A program made the translations under genes and the position numbers. The notes below the pieces were generated by a model. It was not told the origin of the DNA, ran no database searches, and saw only the letters and a program-made list of their open reading frames with translations. Positions 45,274 through 55,234 of a stretch of DNA of 64,000 nucleotides are shown here, in pieces. The DNA comes from Silene latifolia (taxonomy: Eukaryota > Streptophyta > Magnoliopsida > Caryophyllales > Caryophyllaceae): positions 140,001-204,000 of the forward strand of contig NC_133526.1 of assembly GCF_048544455.1 (NCBI RefSeq), written 5' to 3'. How positions within the stretch are numbered: the first letter of the stretch is position 1; every line of letters begins with the position of its first letter.

Positions 45274-47563
45274 TCAAGAACAAGGATGCCAATCGAGCGT
45301 CTCCCCAGCCCACATTGGAATTATTTCACCAAAACTAAAAGTTAAGCGCTCTGCCACCTTCCATGCTTGTCTAGCCAGCTTGATCTTCGATGTATTCCTT
45401 GGAAGACCATAGAAATCTGGTCCATTGAAGCTTGTAAATGCTTCTAACTTGTCTAGTGCACCTGCCTAAAAATGCAAATAACACACCAAAACCACTGTCA
45501 GGGAAGCAGTCAATGAAATATTATTCCGGCTAATATATTCATGGGGCCGCAGCTAGTTGCCAGCACTCCACAAGAATTACCTCTTCGAAAATTTTGGCAT
45601 ACAACGATAAAGCAACGGGAGCATTGAAGATTCCAGCACATCCGCAGGAACATTCTTTCCGCTGTCTCTCATGAGGTGCGCTATCAGTCCCCAGAAAATA
45701 CTGTTTACTTCCACTCGTCACGGCTGTAACTATTTTCTGTCCTGTATCAGCCAATAAAAGTAAGAAGAAATCAAAGATTAGGAACACAACCTTATGTTGA
45801 GACATAATAAAAGCATATAGCCATATACAGTACATTCTGTTCGTTTGAGTTAAGGCAATACAGTACACATACTGTGGGTTTCTCTTTTGAGAACGGGAAG
45901 ACAGTAATTGTGTGGTTGCAGTCCTCCTTGGAAGAGAGAGTTCCTATTGAGAATGAGGTGCTGTGGTGTCACAGTTGCAGCGACATTCCCTGAGATAGGC
46001 GACAAAGTGAGAGTTGAGATAGGCAGATTTACCCCTCATCAGAAAACGCTGTAAGAACTAAACAAGTTACCTTCTTTGCACGATTCAATAAAATTGACAG
46101 CATCGGCTGTAGTGATATGCTCCATCACAACTTTAAGTTGTGGTAGTTTTTGGATCAGGGGTCTTAAAACTGTTTCAATAAATACTTTTTCACGATCAAA
46201 TATATCAACATTAGGATCTGTGACTTCCCCATGGACCTGTATAATGCACATCATATCAGTGTACGATGATGGGCTTGCTACTACCAGTCTACCATCAGAT
46301 GACAGTTTAGACTTGAAATTTATAGAAGTTGTCAATCTATTTTGGGATCACCAAATTCAGCGCCAGACACTCTTAAGAAATTACCTGACGTTAAACAACA
46401 AGCAACATACATTATATGCAGTTTAGTACTCCGTATTAAAGATCCCATGTTTTAACACTAGGGAAGGTTTACACGTGTAAATTAAACGTACTCAGTGTTC
46501 AAGGTCCAAAATAAATGTTAGGACAAAGTGGTACAGAGTAAAAATTGAAAAAAACAAATAGAAAGAAAAATTAAGGCTGCGAGATATAACTACAGAAACA
46601 TACGGCGTACAGAGTATGTTAGTTGATGAAAAGAAAACTTACCAACAATGGCATATTTTGCTTAGCCATCTCTTGGAGCACAGGTAAACATTTTCCGAAA
46701 AGATCAGTCACACCATCTTGCGAATTAGTTGTTGCTCCAGCTGGGTACAATTTGACAGCGTAAACCACCCCACTATCTCCTGTCACAGGAATCAGATTAT
46801 CAGACATAGAAAATTGATGGCAGAATAGAGTTTGGTTGATTCATACATTTTAAAAGTCCATGTGGGCCAGTTGATGTAGTACTACGAGTTACAAAAAGTC
46901 TGTTTCTTATAAGAATGTGCTAAGCGTATTGAAGGGGAGGTGTTTTCCATTTCAGCACTGGACAATGCCTTGATGTTGGAAGAGAAAACATCATAGCAGA
47001 GAATGAAATGCCAGATTGTAATGCGAAAACCGTTACTGTGATAAAGTGAAGTTCTCTACAAGCTACATAGATACAGCCAGAGTACCCCCCACAAACAAAT
47101 AAAGAAGCATATAGAAAAATATTGTTTTACGCTTCGACAACTGACAATCAACATTCAGTCATAGGACTATAGGAGCATGGTGAATATACTTTTTAGCTTA
47201 AACTAAAATGTAGACTTACTGGCAAGTTTGATCTCATCAGGTTCCATTTTGTCAGTCAGATAAAGTGTCATAAGTGGATTGAAGTCACTTCCATCTGGCA
47301 GTACCTTCATAATTGATTCTCGATAAGTGATAGCAGCCGCTGTAGTGGTAACAGGCGGCCTGAGATTTGGCATGATAATCGCCCTTCCAAAATGTCTAGC
47401 ACTAAATTACAGAAGGACACAGCATGAATCTACCACATGTAACGTTAACATCATTCTTTGCATCATGATTTATGAGTTACCTGTAAGGAGCAACTGCTGC
47501 TAGAAGATCCCCATCACGAAGATGAAGGTGCCAATCATCAGGGCGTGTAAGATTGAGTTCCAT
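45274..47563 (-). CDS. PYR4: Dihydroorotase (pyrimidine biosynthesis), 7 coding exons, 345 aa
   Basis: Coding exons on the minus strand: 47563-47481 (exon extends up to 47626), 47401-47220, 46779-46643, 46236-46071, 45989-45873, 45741-45581, 45465-45274; 1038 nt in one frame with GT-AG junctions. The enzyme closes carbamoyl-aspartate to dihydroorotate, step three of de novo pyrimidine synthesis. All catalytic residues of the class II enzyme are visible: H12 and H14 (DWHLHLRD), K98 (VKLYPAG, the carboxylated lysine), H136 (VHGE), H174 (MEHIT) and catalytic D248 (GTDSAPH). Length matches E. coli PyrC (about 348) and Arabidopsis PYR4 (377 with leader). Upstream of M1 the exon stays open ([19 protein letters not shown] precedes M) but the likely 5' UTR exon has no ATG, so no transit peptide is supported here. 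Confidence 0.95.
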
Positions 47564-48648
47564 CTTCCCTGCTCTGAAATCTGCCTTGTTAAACCTCACA
47601 ATTCCAGGGACGAACAAACCTGACACCTAAAGAAGAAGCGGAAATGCTTCAGAACATTAATGTAGGTGTCACTAGAAACAATGGCCTTTAGAAACGAAAA
47701 ACACAAATCCACGGGCTGTTGAACTTTTAGCTTACATACCAGAATTTCGGCCTAGAAAAACTTATGTCTCAATTGCTATCCTACACTAATTTCGTTTCCA
47801 AGCGAATGTTCTATTAAAAGCATAAATCTTTCCAGCCGTTTATCTTTCTAAATTAGTCAAGCAAGTAACAGTTTTAGAACAATCACTTATGGCTATATAA
47901 TTCCTCAAAATACCAATCTTTAAAGCTCTTTTATTTAATTGTGAACGGAGGTAGAAGGCTAATGCAATAACAAAGGGAGGGAGGGAGGATTCAAACATGC
48001 GACCTATTGTCCACGTGTGATATTCAGCGCTCTCTTTACGACAACAACAAGAGATCCCAATTCCCACATACACGATCACTAGCGACTAGAGAGGGCATTA
48101 AAACCGAAAAATGAAAAACACTAGAAACAAATCTTCAAAGGCAAAATGACAGCGGATTTCAGTTTCATTGTTTTCCCTAATTCCTCCTGGTAGATCTATT
48201 TACCAATTATGTCACTATTGCAACCAACTCAACAAATTGTCAGTAATTTTTATTTCCCATGATAAAATCAAAGCGTAATTCCAAAGTCCGATGGAATCAA
48301 AGACTCGTTATTCTTTGTTATTTGACTATGATGGAACAAAGCAAAATGGCTCACTAAAACACTGACTGCGCTTCGTGGATGCAGAAATTAAATATGATCA
48401 GAAACACCAAATTATTAACAGCATTACAGCAACGAAGAAAAAAAAAAGACAGGACATCAGAACAATCAGTAAGTTAAATACTCAAAACTATGATTCGCAA
48501 ATTTGGATTACAGCATAAAGAAGTGATCTTTGTTATGAGATAGATGAAGTAAGTTAATTGATGTTTGAAAGCTCCATTTCCAGAATCCTAAATCTTGATT
48601 CAATAAAAATACGGAGTACTAAATAATTGACTGAGACGGAGGGAATAC

Positions 48649-48752
48649 CTTTTTTTTTTATCTGTGATTCGGACTTCCGAGTTGCAGACAATTGCAACGA
48701 TTGAGAGGTAGAGCCTAATTATATGCTGATTTCTGAGTTACATTATTTTATA
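48649..48752 (-). promoter_or_regulatory. Likely TATA box and 5' UTR exon of the dihydroorotase gene
   Basis: On the minus strand, CTATAAAATAATG at 48752-48741 looks like a TATA box; the sequence after it (GGCTCTACCTCTCAATCG and on) ends at a possible donor AAAAAG/GTATTC at 48649/48648. The acceptor TTCTTTAG/GTGTC at 47627/47626 would complete a 1.0-kb 5' UTR intron. The donor lies next to a small TACTCCGT/CCCTCCGTC MITE-like word. No ATG occurs in this exon. Confidence 0.5.
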
Positions 48753-49133
48753 GTGTGATTAAGGGTATATTATAATTATACATATCGAAACGATTAGGCA
48801 ATTGATTCGTTCACCTTTTAATAACAAGACAATATATAATTAAGATTTTAAAATTGCGATACTCGAATTAACACGAGGCAGAATTGACATTGTTAACTAT
48901 AGTACCATTAAAACAAGAGATCTAATTATCTAGTAAGAGTTTCAGACAATTGAATTTTTAGAATTTCTTAATTACTTCGTTCATTGTTTTTCAATAAATC
49001 ATTGCCCTAGAAATCTTAATAGAAATTTTCCCCCAAAAAAGAAATCTTAATAGAATTGCTCATTCCATTGCCAAATCGGCAATAGATTGATCGTGCCTAG
49101 CTTTCTATAGTGTCAAAAAAAAAATTATTAGAA

Positions 49134-49580
49134 TTTTATTCTAAGATAGTATATCACCAAATGCCAATCGATGTCGGTTAGCTCCTTCATGATAACATTG
49201 AAGCAACTCTTGATATTAGATAAGCTAGGCTGAGTTTGAGGAGTCACAATGTTAATAATGGCGCAGCCTGCGCCCATTCCCATCCTTTGAACACGGTTGA
49301 TAATCTTGATATAATGTAGTACATCAAAATCAGGTCCAATATCATAGTTTACAACCATTGAGACGTGGCTGATCAGATTAATTTGAGCAGCCAATGAGTC
49401 GGTCGTAATGACAATACCCCGAGGATAAGCTAGGAACTCGTACATGTTCATGTTGTCCTTAACATCGGCTGGTGAGAAGCTAAGGGTCGAAATACAAGGA
49501 CTCGAACATGTCAGTGAGCATTAGAAGGGTACATTTAGTGTCGACATAAAAACACTTCTCCTGTTGGCTAAAGTGTTGTT
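49134..49580 (-). pseudogene. Decayed eIF4A-like DEAD-box helicase C-terminal fragment
   Basis: The minus frame near 49.13-49.45 kb reads YPRGIVITTDSLAAQINL, VSMVVNYDIGPDFDVLHYIK, INRVQRMGMGAGCAIINIV and SCFNVIMKELTDI. These line up in order with the eIF4A helicase C-terminal domain: RVLITTDLLARGIDV, VSLVINFDLP, HRIGRSGRFGRKGVAINFV and FNVVIEELP. Further upstream CFYVDTKCTLLMLTDMFESL resembles [20 protein letters not shown]. Key helicase residues are changed (ARGID to AAQIN, HRIGRxGR to IINRVQRMG), frames shift near 49.47 kb, and there are no introns, so it is a diverged (perhaps retroposed) pseudogene fragment. Confidence 0.7.
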
Positions 49581-50101
49581 TTGTAGAGCTTTCTTAGAAC
49601 TTGTTGTTTCTTGTCGTTGTCTTCATTATCTGCAGTCGCGTGGAACTTTACACGCATTTTAAAACCATGCTTAAATCATATATATTCATTCATTTGGATA
49701 TGTATATGTTAATTTTATATGTCCACTCCAAAACTATTGGAATGTTTTAATGCAACATGACACTGCTTGTGACTTGTTTGTGACTTGTGACTTGTGAGTG
49801 TGTACGTACCAATAATCAAATAAGTAGTTCATTTGCAATTCCTGTAAAAATTTCTCACGAATTGAGAAACATATAGCTACGTACTCAAACGAGTAAAGTC
49901 CTTTTATTTTCTAAATAAAGCAGAATAATAATACAATACAAGAACTATTACTACTAGACTTCCTTTAGCCATGCATGTTTACGTTGCATGGCGATCAACT
50001 AGTAACACAAATACCTAATACTCCATCTCCTTCAATTCATCACTTGCATTTTGGTTTCAACTATGACCATCTCCATCATATTACTCCAACTAATTAGCTT
50101 C
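49581..50101. other. Intergenic and 3' UTR of the glycine-rich protein gene
   Basis: No frame or repeat recognised. GTGACTTGTTTGTGACTTGT near 49.77 kb is a small tandem repeat. The portion next to 50102 is probably 3' UTR. Confidence 0.4.
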
Positions 50102-51331
50102 TTAATTACCATCTTCACCTCCTCCATAGCCCCCTCCACCGCCGCCACCATATCCACCCCCACCGCCTCCTCCGTATCCACCTCCTACTCCACTTCCATG
50201 TCCTCCTCCAACACCACCTCCATAGCCGCTACCACCACCTTCATGGCCTCCTCCATAGCCACCCCCAGTACCTCCTCCTTGGCCTCCACCGTAGCCTCCT
50301 CCTACACCACCCCCATGACCCCCTCCATATCCACCTCCTTCATGTCCACCACCTTCATGGCCTCCACCGTAGCCACCTCCAATGCCACCTCCTACACCAC
50401 CACCATGGCCTCCTTCATGGCCACCGCCAACACCTCCTCCATAGCCACCTCCATGACCACCGCCAACACCTCCTCCATATCCCCCACCAGTGCCTCCTCC
50501 TGCTCCACCTCCATGACCACCACCAACACCACCTTCATATCCCCCTCCAGTTCCTCCTCCTGCTCCACCTCCTCCATATCCCCCACCAGTGCCTCCTCCT
50601 GCTCCACCTCCATGACCACCGCCAACACCTCCTCCATATCCCCCACCAGTGCCTCCTCCTGCTCCACCTCCATAGCCACCGCCAACACCTCCTCCAGTAC
50701 CCCCGCCAGTTCCTCCTCCTGCTCCACCTCCATGACCACCACCAACACCTCCTCCATATCCCCCGCCAGTGCCTCCTCCTGCTCCACCTCCATGACCACC
50801 ACCAACACCTCCTCCATATCCCCCGCCAGTTCCTCCTCCTGCTCCACCTCCTCCATATCCCCCACCAGTGCCTCCTCCTGCTCCACCTCCATGACCACCA
50901 CCAACACCTCCTCCATATCCACCACCAGTGCCTCCTCCTGCTCCACCTCCATGACCACCACCAACACCTCCTCCATATCCACCACCAGTTCCTCCTCCTA
51001 CTCCACCTCCATAGCCACCGCCAACACCTCCTCCAGTACCACTACCATGACCACCACCAACACCTCCCCCTACACCACTTCCACCTCCATAACCACCACC
51101 AACACCGCCTCCCTCTCCACCTCCTTTGCCTCCTCCTCCATATCCACCACCAACACCTCCTCCTTGTCCACCACCAACTCCTCCACCATAACCGCCTTCG
51201 CTACCTACACAACCTTCCTTACTTATTTTCTCTTCCAAAGCCCTTCCCTCGGCTATCCCTACAAACACCACAACTACTAATAACACTAGAAAGCTAACAC
51301 CACCAACACACCTCCCCAACTTCTTCATCAT
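50102..51331 (-). CDS. Secreted glycine-rich protein, cell-wall type, 409 aa
   Basis: Single exon. Residues 1-30 form a signal peptide: MMKKLGRCVGG then the hydrophobic core VSFLVLLVVVVFVGIAEG, with likely cleavage after the AEGRA region. The remaining 370 or so residues are almost wholly Gly-rich in GGGX units, mostly a 20-residue repeat built as GGGTGGGYGGGVGGGHGGGA, so Tyr, His, Val and Thr/Ala recur at fixed places. This is the class I glycine-rich structural protein layout, secreted to the cell wall, where Tyr may be cross-linked. A TATA box (TATAAATA, minus, 51448-51441) lies about 110 bp upstream of the ATG. The repeat makes length prone to unequal crossing-over. Confidence 0.9.
   Translation of the reverse strand: MMKKLGRCVGGVSFLVLLVVVVFVGIAEGRALEEKISKEGCVGSEGGYGGGVGGGQGGGVGGGYGGGGKGGGEGGGVGGGYGGGSGVGGGVGGGHGSGTGGGVGGGYGGGVGGGTGGGYGGGVGGGHGGGAGGGTGGGYGGGVGGGHGGGAGGGTGGGYGGGGAGGGTGGGYGGGVGGGHGGGAGGGTGGGYGGGVGGGHGGGAGGGTGGGTGGGVGGGYGGGAGGGTGGGYGGGVGGGHGGGAGGGTGGGYGGGGAGGGTGGGYEGGVGGGHGGGAGGGTGGGYGGGVGGGHGGGYGGGVGGGHEGGHGGGVGGGIGGGYGGGHEGGGHEGGGYGGGHGGGVGGGYGGGQGGGTGGGYGGGHEGGGSGYGGGVGGGHGSGVGGGYGGGGGGGYGGGGGGGYGGGEDGN
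50392..51060. repeat. Coding 60-bp minisatellite in the glycine-rich protein gene
   Basis: Repeats of about 60 bp (CCTCCTCCTGCTCCACCTCC, then ATGACCACCACCAACACCTC as seen on the plus strand), with about ten full or shortened copies. Some units lack the internal YGGGVGGGHGGG block, consistent with deletion by recombination. The opposite strand is open for 409 codons because of this periodicity. Confidence 0.85.
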
Positions 51332-51440
51332 TTTTCACTCCCTCACTTACTTAAGCTATTACCACCTTTATTATACGGAGTATTTCTTTCTTGTTTTTGT
51401 TACTTGGTTTTGAATGAATACAACTACGGGACATGGTGCT

Positions 51441-51448
51441 TATTTATA
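51441..51448 (-). promoter_or_regulatory. TATA box of the glycine-rich protein gene
   Basis: TATAAATA on the minus strand about 110 bp upstream of the start codon at 51331. Confidence 0.65.
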
Positions 51449-54184
51449 GGAAAACTAGGATGACGTGGAAAATGAATTAATTACTCCGTATATGATTTTA
51501 ATTGCAATCAATATTTTCATAACTACTTCTCCTTAGTCCTTAGCTGCTTCATGCACATGCTACATGCATGCATACGTGGTACTAGTAAGTACTGTAACTA
51601 GTGGTTTGCGGCAAATAGGCAGTGCAAATTTTTCAAACATGTTTGACCTAGCTTAATCACTCCATTTAATGCTCTTTACTTAATTTAACTACTTAGGCTC
51701 TGATCTTTCACCTAACAACCTACTTTTTGCACATTGCAGTGAACTCCGACTAATTATACATACTATGACCTACTAATAATGCACTACTATGCATGTTCTA
51801 CGGTCTCATTAGTTTCATGATGATAATATCGTACTTCTTTAGTCCCGGTCAATAGTAAATCATTATTAGAAAGTTTCCTTCAAATATTTCAAACATTGAT
51901 AACTATTAATTGGGACTAAGGGAGTATTATTCATATATGTGATCCGACATACGCTCGTGAAAATGAATAATTCACACTAACACCTGTTACATTCACAGTA
52001 TTGAAATACTACTATGATTGTATGATTGTTTATATGCTTGTTCATCAAATTAATGAAGATATTGTGAAGAGGATAGACGATATAGATAGAACCATGAGCT
52101 TTATTATCATTTACTGTATATATTTATATCCATTTGACCTTTAAAATCTTGAATTTGCGCCAGATTTAATTAAAGCAAATTATATATAATTATAAAGAGT
52201 AAATTAAAGAAAGTAAAGTAGAGATTGTCGGCCAAAATGTTAGGACCTCTTTAGAGTCAAGTGAAAGGTTAATTAAGGTGAGGAAAAAAAGTTGGCAAAT
52301 AAAGTGTGCTGAAATCCATACCATCTAGGAAAATGCCCCCATACATCCTTCTTAAATTTACACCCACACGAATAGTTACTATTCAGTTTCAACTTTCAAA
52401 CTAAAACATGAGGATTGTCAATGTTGTAACAAAGATTTCTGGTTATGGAAGCGAAAAAGTTCAACATATATTATAACAAGCCAAATATTTAAAATTTTAC
52501 TTAAGACAGTTCAAATTTTTCATCATCCAGTAGAGACGAGCACCCTTGCTACTCCCTTAGTTGCATTGCTAATCTATTGCTCCGCTCCGTACTACTAATA
52601 AGCAGGCAATGCAAGGAGCACAACGATTGAAAATCGGGCAAACTGAATAAAGTTAGGAAAGAGTGTAGGAAACGCGGAATGTATTAAAGATAATTAAGTA
52701 ATTAATTAAGATATAATAAAAGACGATGGATTTGTGGGATCAGAGTTACTAGCAAATATCTCAACTGCTCTCACTCTAAGGTTATTAGGACTCACTGCAT
52801 GCAACCTAATTTTTCTAACTTTGTCAATCTCATTAAATTATATACTATTTTATTAATCTAGGGTTTAGTTGGTAATGACGCGTTAATTATTGAGTTACCA
52901 TTATTTTTATTTAATAGTTTTAGGTGGATCATCTTACAGTACCCCATGCATTTTGTCTGATTCATTAGGTCAACTTTGTCGGTATACTGCTTCTTTCTTT
53001 CTTAATCTTTTGCTACCATATTAAGGATTACACTTTAAAGAGACCACCCTTTGGAAGCTATTCCATTAAAATCCGAACTAAATTAGATGGTATAACAAAA
53101 TATGCCCTGTTGTTTTGTAGTACTCCGTGGTTGCTTAACTCGCTTTATTTTACCTAGTTATTAATAACTTGTCGTATGCATACTTGATATCCTAATTTAA
53201 ATGTGAGATATAATGTTGTATATTATAAGTATATAATAATGCATCTATATGTTAATTTTGGAGGTGAAACCAAATGCAAATTTAGGGTAATTATTGCTCT
53301 CTTAATTGCCATAGCTAGCTAATGATATACTAGAATATTTTGTTTGAAATTTTTTGCTAAGTGTATTCCATATTCCTTATATTACTCCGTATTTAGTGCT
53401 CTATACAAAATCCAACGTAAACATGAACCAAGTGGGTAATATATATTTCAAGTAATGCATGCAATTAGCTTAATAAGTTACGTTGTCGTAGCTAGCATGA
53501 GTGTTTGACTCATCATGTAGGCTTATTAATCACACTAGACAGACTTTAATTCCCTTTGATTTTAGTTATTAGGGTACATTATGCAGATTTACAATTGTTT
53601 GTATAAAGCCGTCTTTTACATAATAAGAATTTGTTTTAAACAAGTCTTTTTTAACTAATATTTTAATGTCTCTTTGTAATCATCTATTTATTTGTGTTGT
53701 AGTCTTGTAAATCCGTTTCGCTATATTACTCCGTATTTTAAACTACTTCACAGAATACGAATATTAGGTTACTGAATAATGTTGTAAGTTGTAACACATG
53801 ATGCAACGGCGAAAGTATTCTTTGAAGGGCAGATGTGGTTGTCATATTTACTTTTAATGGTAAAATATCTTTAATTTAGTTGGATGAAAAGGTAAGAATA
53901 GCTGAATGGATAACCAGTGATATATCTTGCACGCTTAGATGATGTACCATTTCTAGAGGTTCATCCATTTATTTGACATACTCTTAAATATGAAAGGTTT
54001 CTCCAAGTAGCCATTTACGTCCAACTCTGGATATGTTTGTTGAGTTAATGTTTTCGGAAATAAATTAGTGGAAAGCTATACGAGTATTATTCCTTAGTAA
54101 GACAGTAAGGCTCATGCGCTCATGTACCTGTCAACTAGTTTACCTAATAAAATTAGTGTAACCAGCGTTTATAACTCAGTTTGA
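51449..54184. other. Intergenic, only a small MITE recognised
   Basis: About 2.7 kb of AT-rich sequence, promoter side of the glycine-rich protein gene. Apart from the small Stowaway-like element at 51.83 kb, no gene, repeat with clear ends, or conserved motif was seen. Confidence 0.4.
51832..51926. mobile_element. Short Stowaway-like MITE, about 95 bp
   Basis: The left end TACTTCTTTAGTCCCGGTCA and the reversed right end TACTCCCTTAGTCCCAATTA pair over about 24 bp, with TA borders. Confidence 0.8.
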
Positions 54185-54530
54185 AAACGTCAGAATTAAC
54201 TACTTTGGTAACTACAACAATAACACCAACATCAGAGTTAATTTCAAAATGGTTTGGCGTCGGCTGACATAAAACATCCTTTAAAATCGTCCATGGATGA
54301 CTGCACACCTCAAAATGAAAAAAAAATAGAAAAAAGGAAAAGTGAAAAACAAAAGAGTAATGAAACATAATACAAAAGCAAGGTAGCCTTACAAGTTTTA
54401 AAATCGAAGCCCAAATTTCTTTTATAAAAACTTAGAATTTAAATCGAGAATAAAGATTAAAAACGATTTTGAAAACCAAAGTAAAACTCAAGGGTCCGAA
54501 ATACCTTAAAGGTGAACCAAGTTTTAATAT
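54185..54530 (-). mobile_element. 5'-truncated RTE-type LINE 3' end, antisense
   Basis: Read on the minus strand it gives TTTTGAGGTGTGCAGTCATC, CATGGACGATTTTAAAGGAT and GTCAGCCGACGCCAAACCAT, ending in TGTTGGTGTTATTGTTGTAG. This is collinear with the 3' UTR and tail of the LINE at 28.85-29.13 kb but clearly diverged, so an older copy of the same family. Only non-coding 3' sequence is present. Confidence 0.8.
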
Positions 54531-55234
54531 ATACTCGTAAGAAAGTTGTAAAAAACGTGTAATAAATCCAAAAGAGCAAATAATGCATATGCTTGCTCGT
54601 GTTTGACAATTTCACGAGCTTATAACAACTCACGCACCTCGTTTTTTGTTACCATTAATGAAATGCTCAAGTTATTACAAGAAACCTAACTAATCGATTT
54701 TAGTTTTCCATTATAAATGCAAAAGTGCTTTCATTTATCTCACTGACTACATGAATTAAATAGGCGAAAAGATAGACAATCAATTGTCGAACCATGTTGT
54801 AATTGAGTGAGAATATTTATAGTGCGTCAGTCATACATGAGTCTATCATGCCGATACGAGTATTACCCAGAATAGAACTACAGTGATTAAAACCTTAAGT
54901 GACAAGTTGTAGCCCTACTATACTCCAAAATGAAGAGGAGATGGAATGGTACAAAAAATCTAACTCTGATATAAACGAAATGAATGCTTCTCGTTTCGGG
55001 GGCTATATAACTTGCCTATATGAATGAAGCCAAAACATTGTGCCACTGAAAGTACAGTGCTAATGCAGTTGCATTAATCTGCATTACTCTGGAATAGGCA
55101 GCTTAGCTCCGCAAGAACTAGAAGGAACGCAATAGGGCAGAAAAGTGAGAGGCTGAGTCAGTCAGTTTTGAAACTTGCCGTGCAAAGATGTCTATAGTAT
55201 GCCCTTTTCCGATAGGCTATGAGCAAGGACGTTA
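54531..55234. other. Intergenic and 3' UTR of the NOMO homologue
   Basis: No element recognised; the part next to 55235 is probably 3' UTR of the NOMO gene. Confidence 0.4.

Noticed and set aside
50051-51280. 409-codon Ser/Thr-rich open frame on the plus strand
   Set aside because: It is the antisense shadow of the GGX repeat gene: the 60-bp periodic sequence leaves this frame open. The minus strand has a signal peptide, a TATA box and a sensible composition; the plus frame has none.
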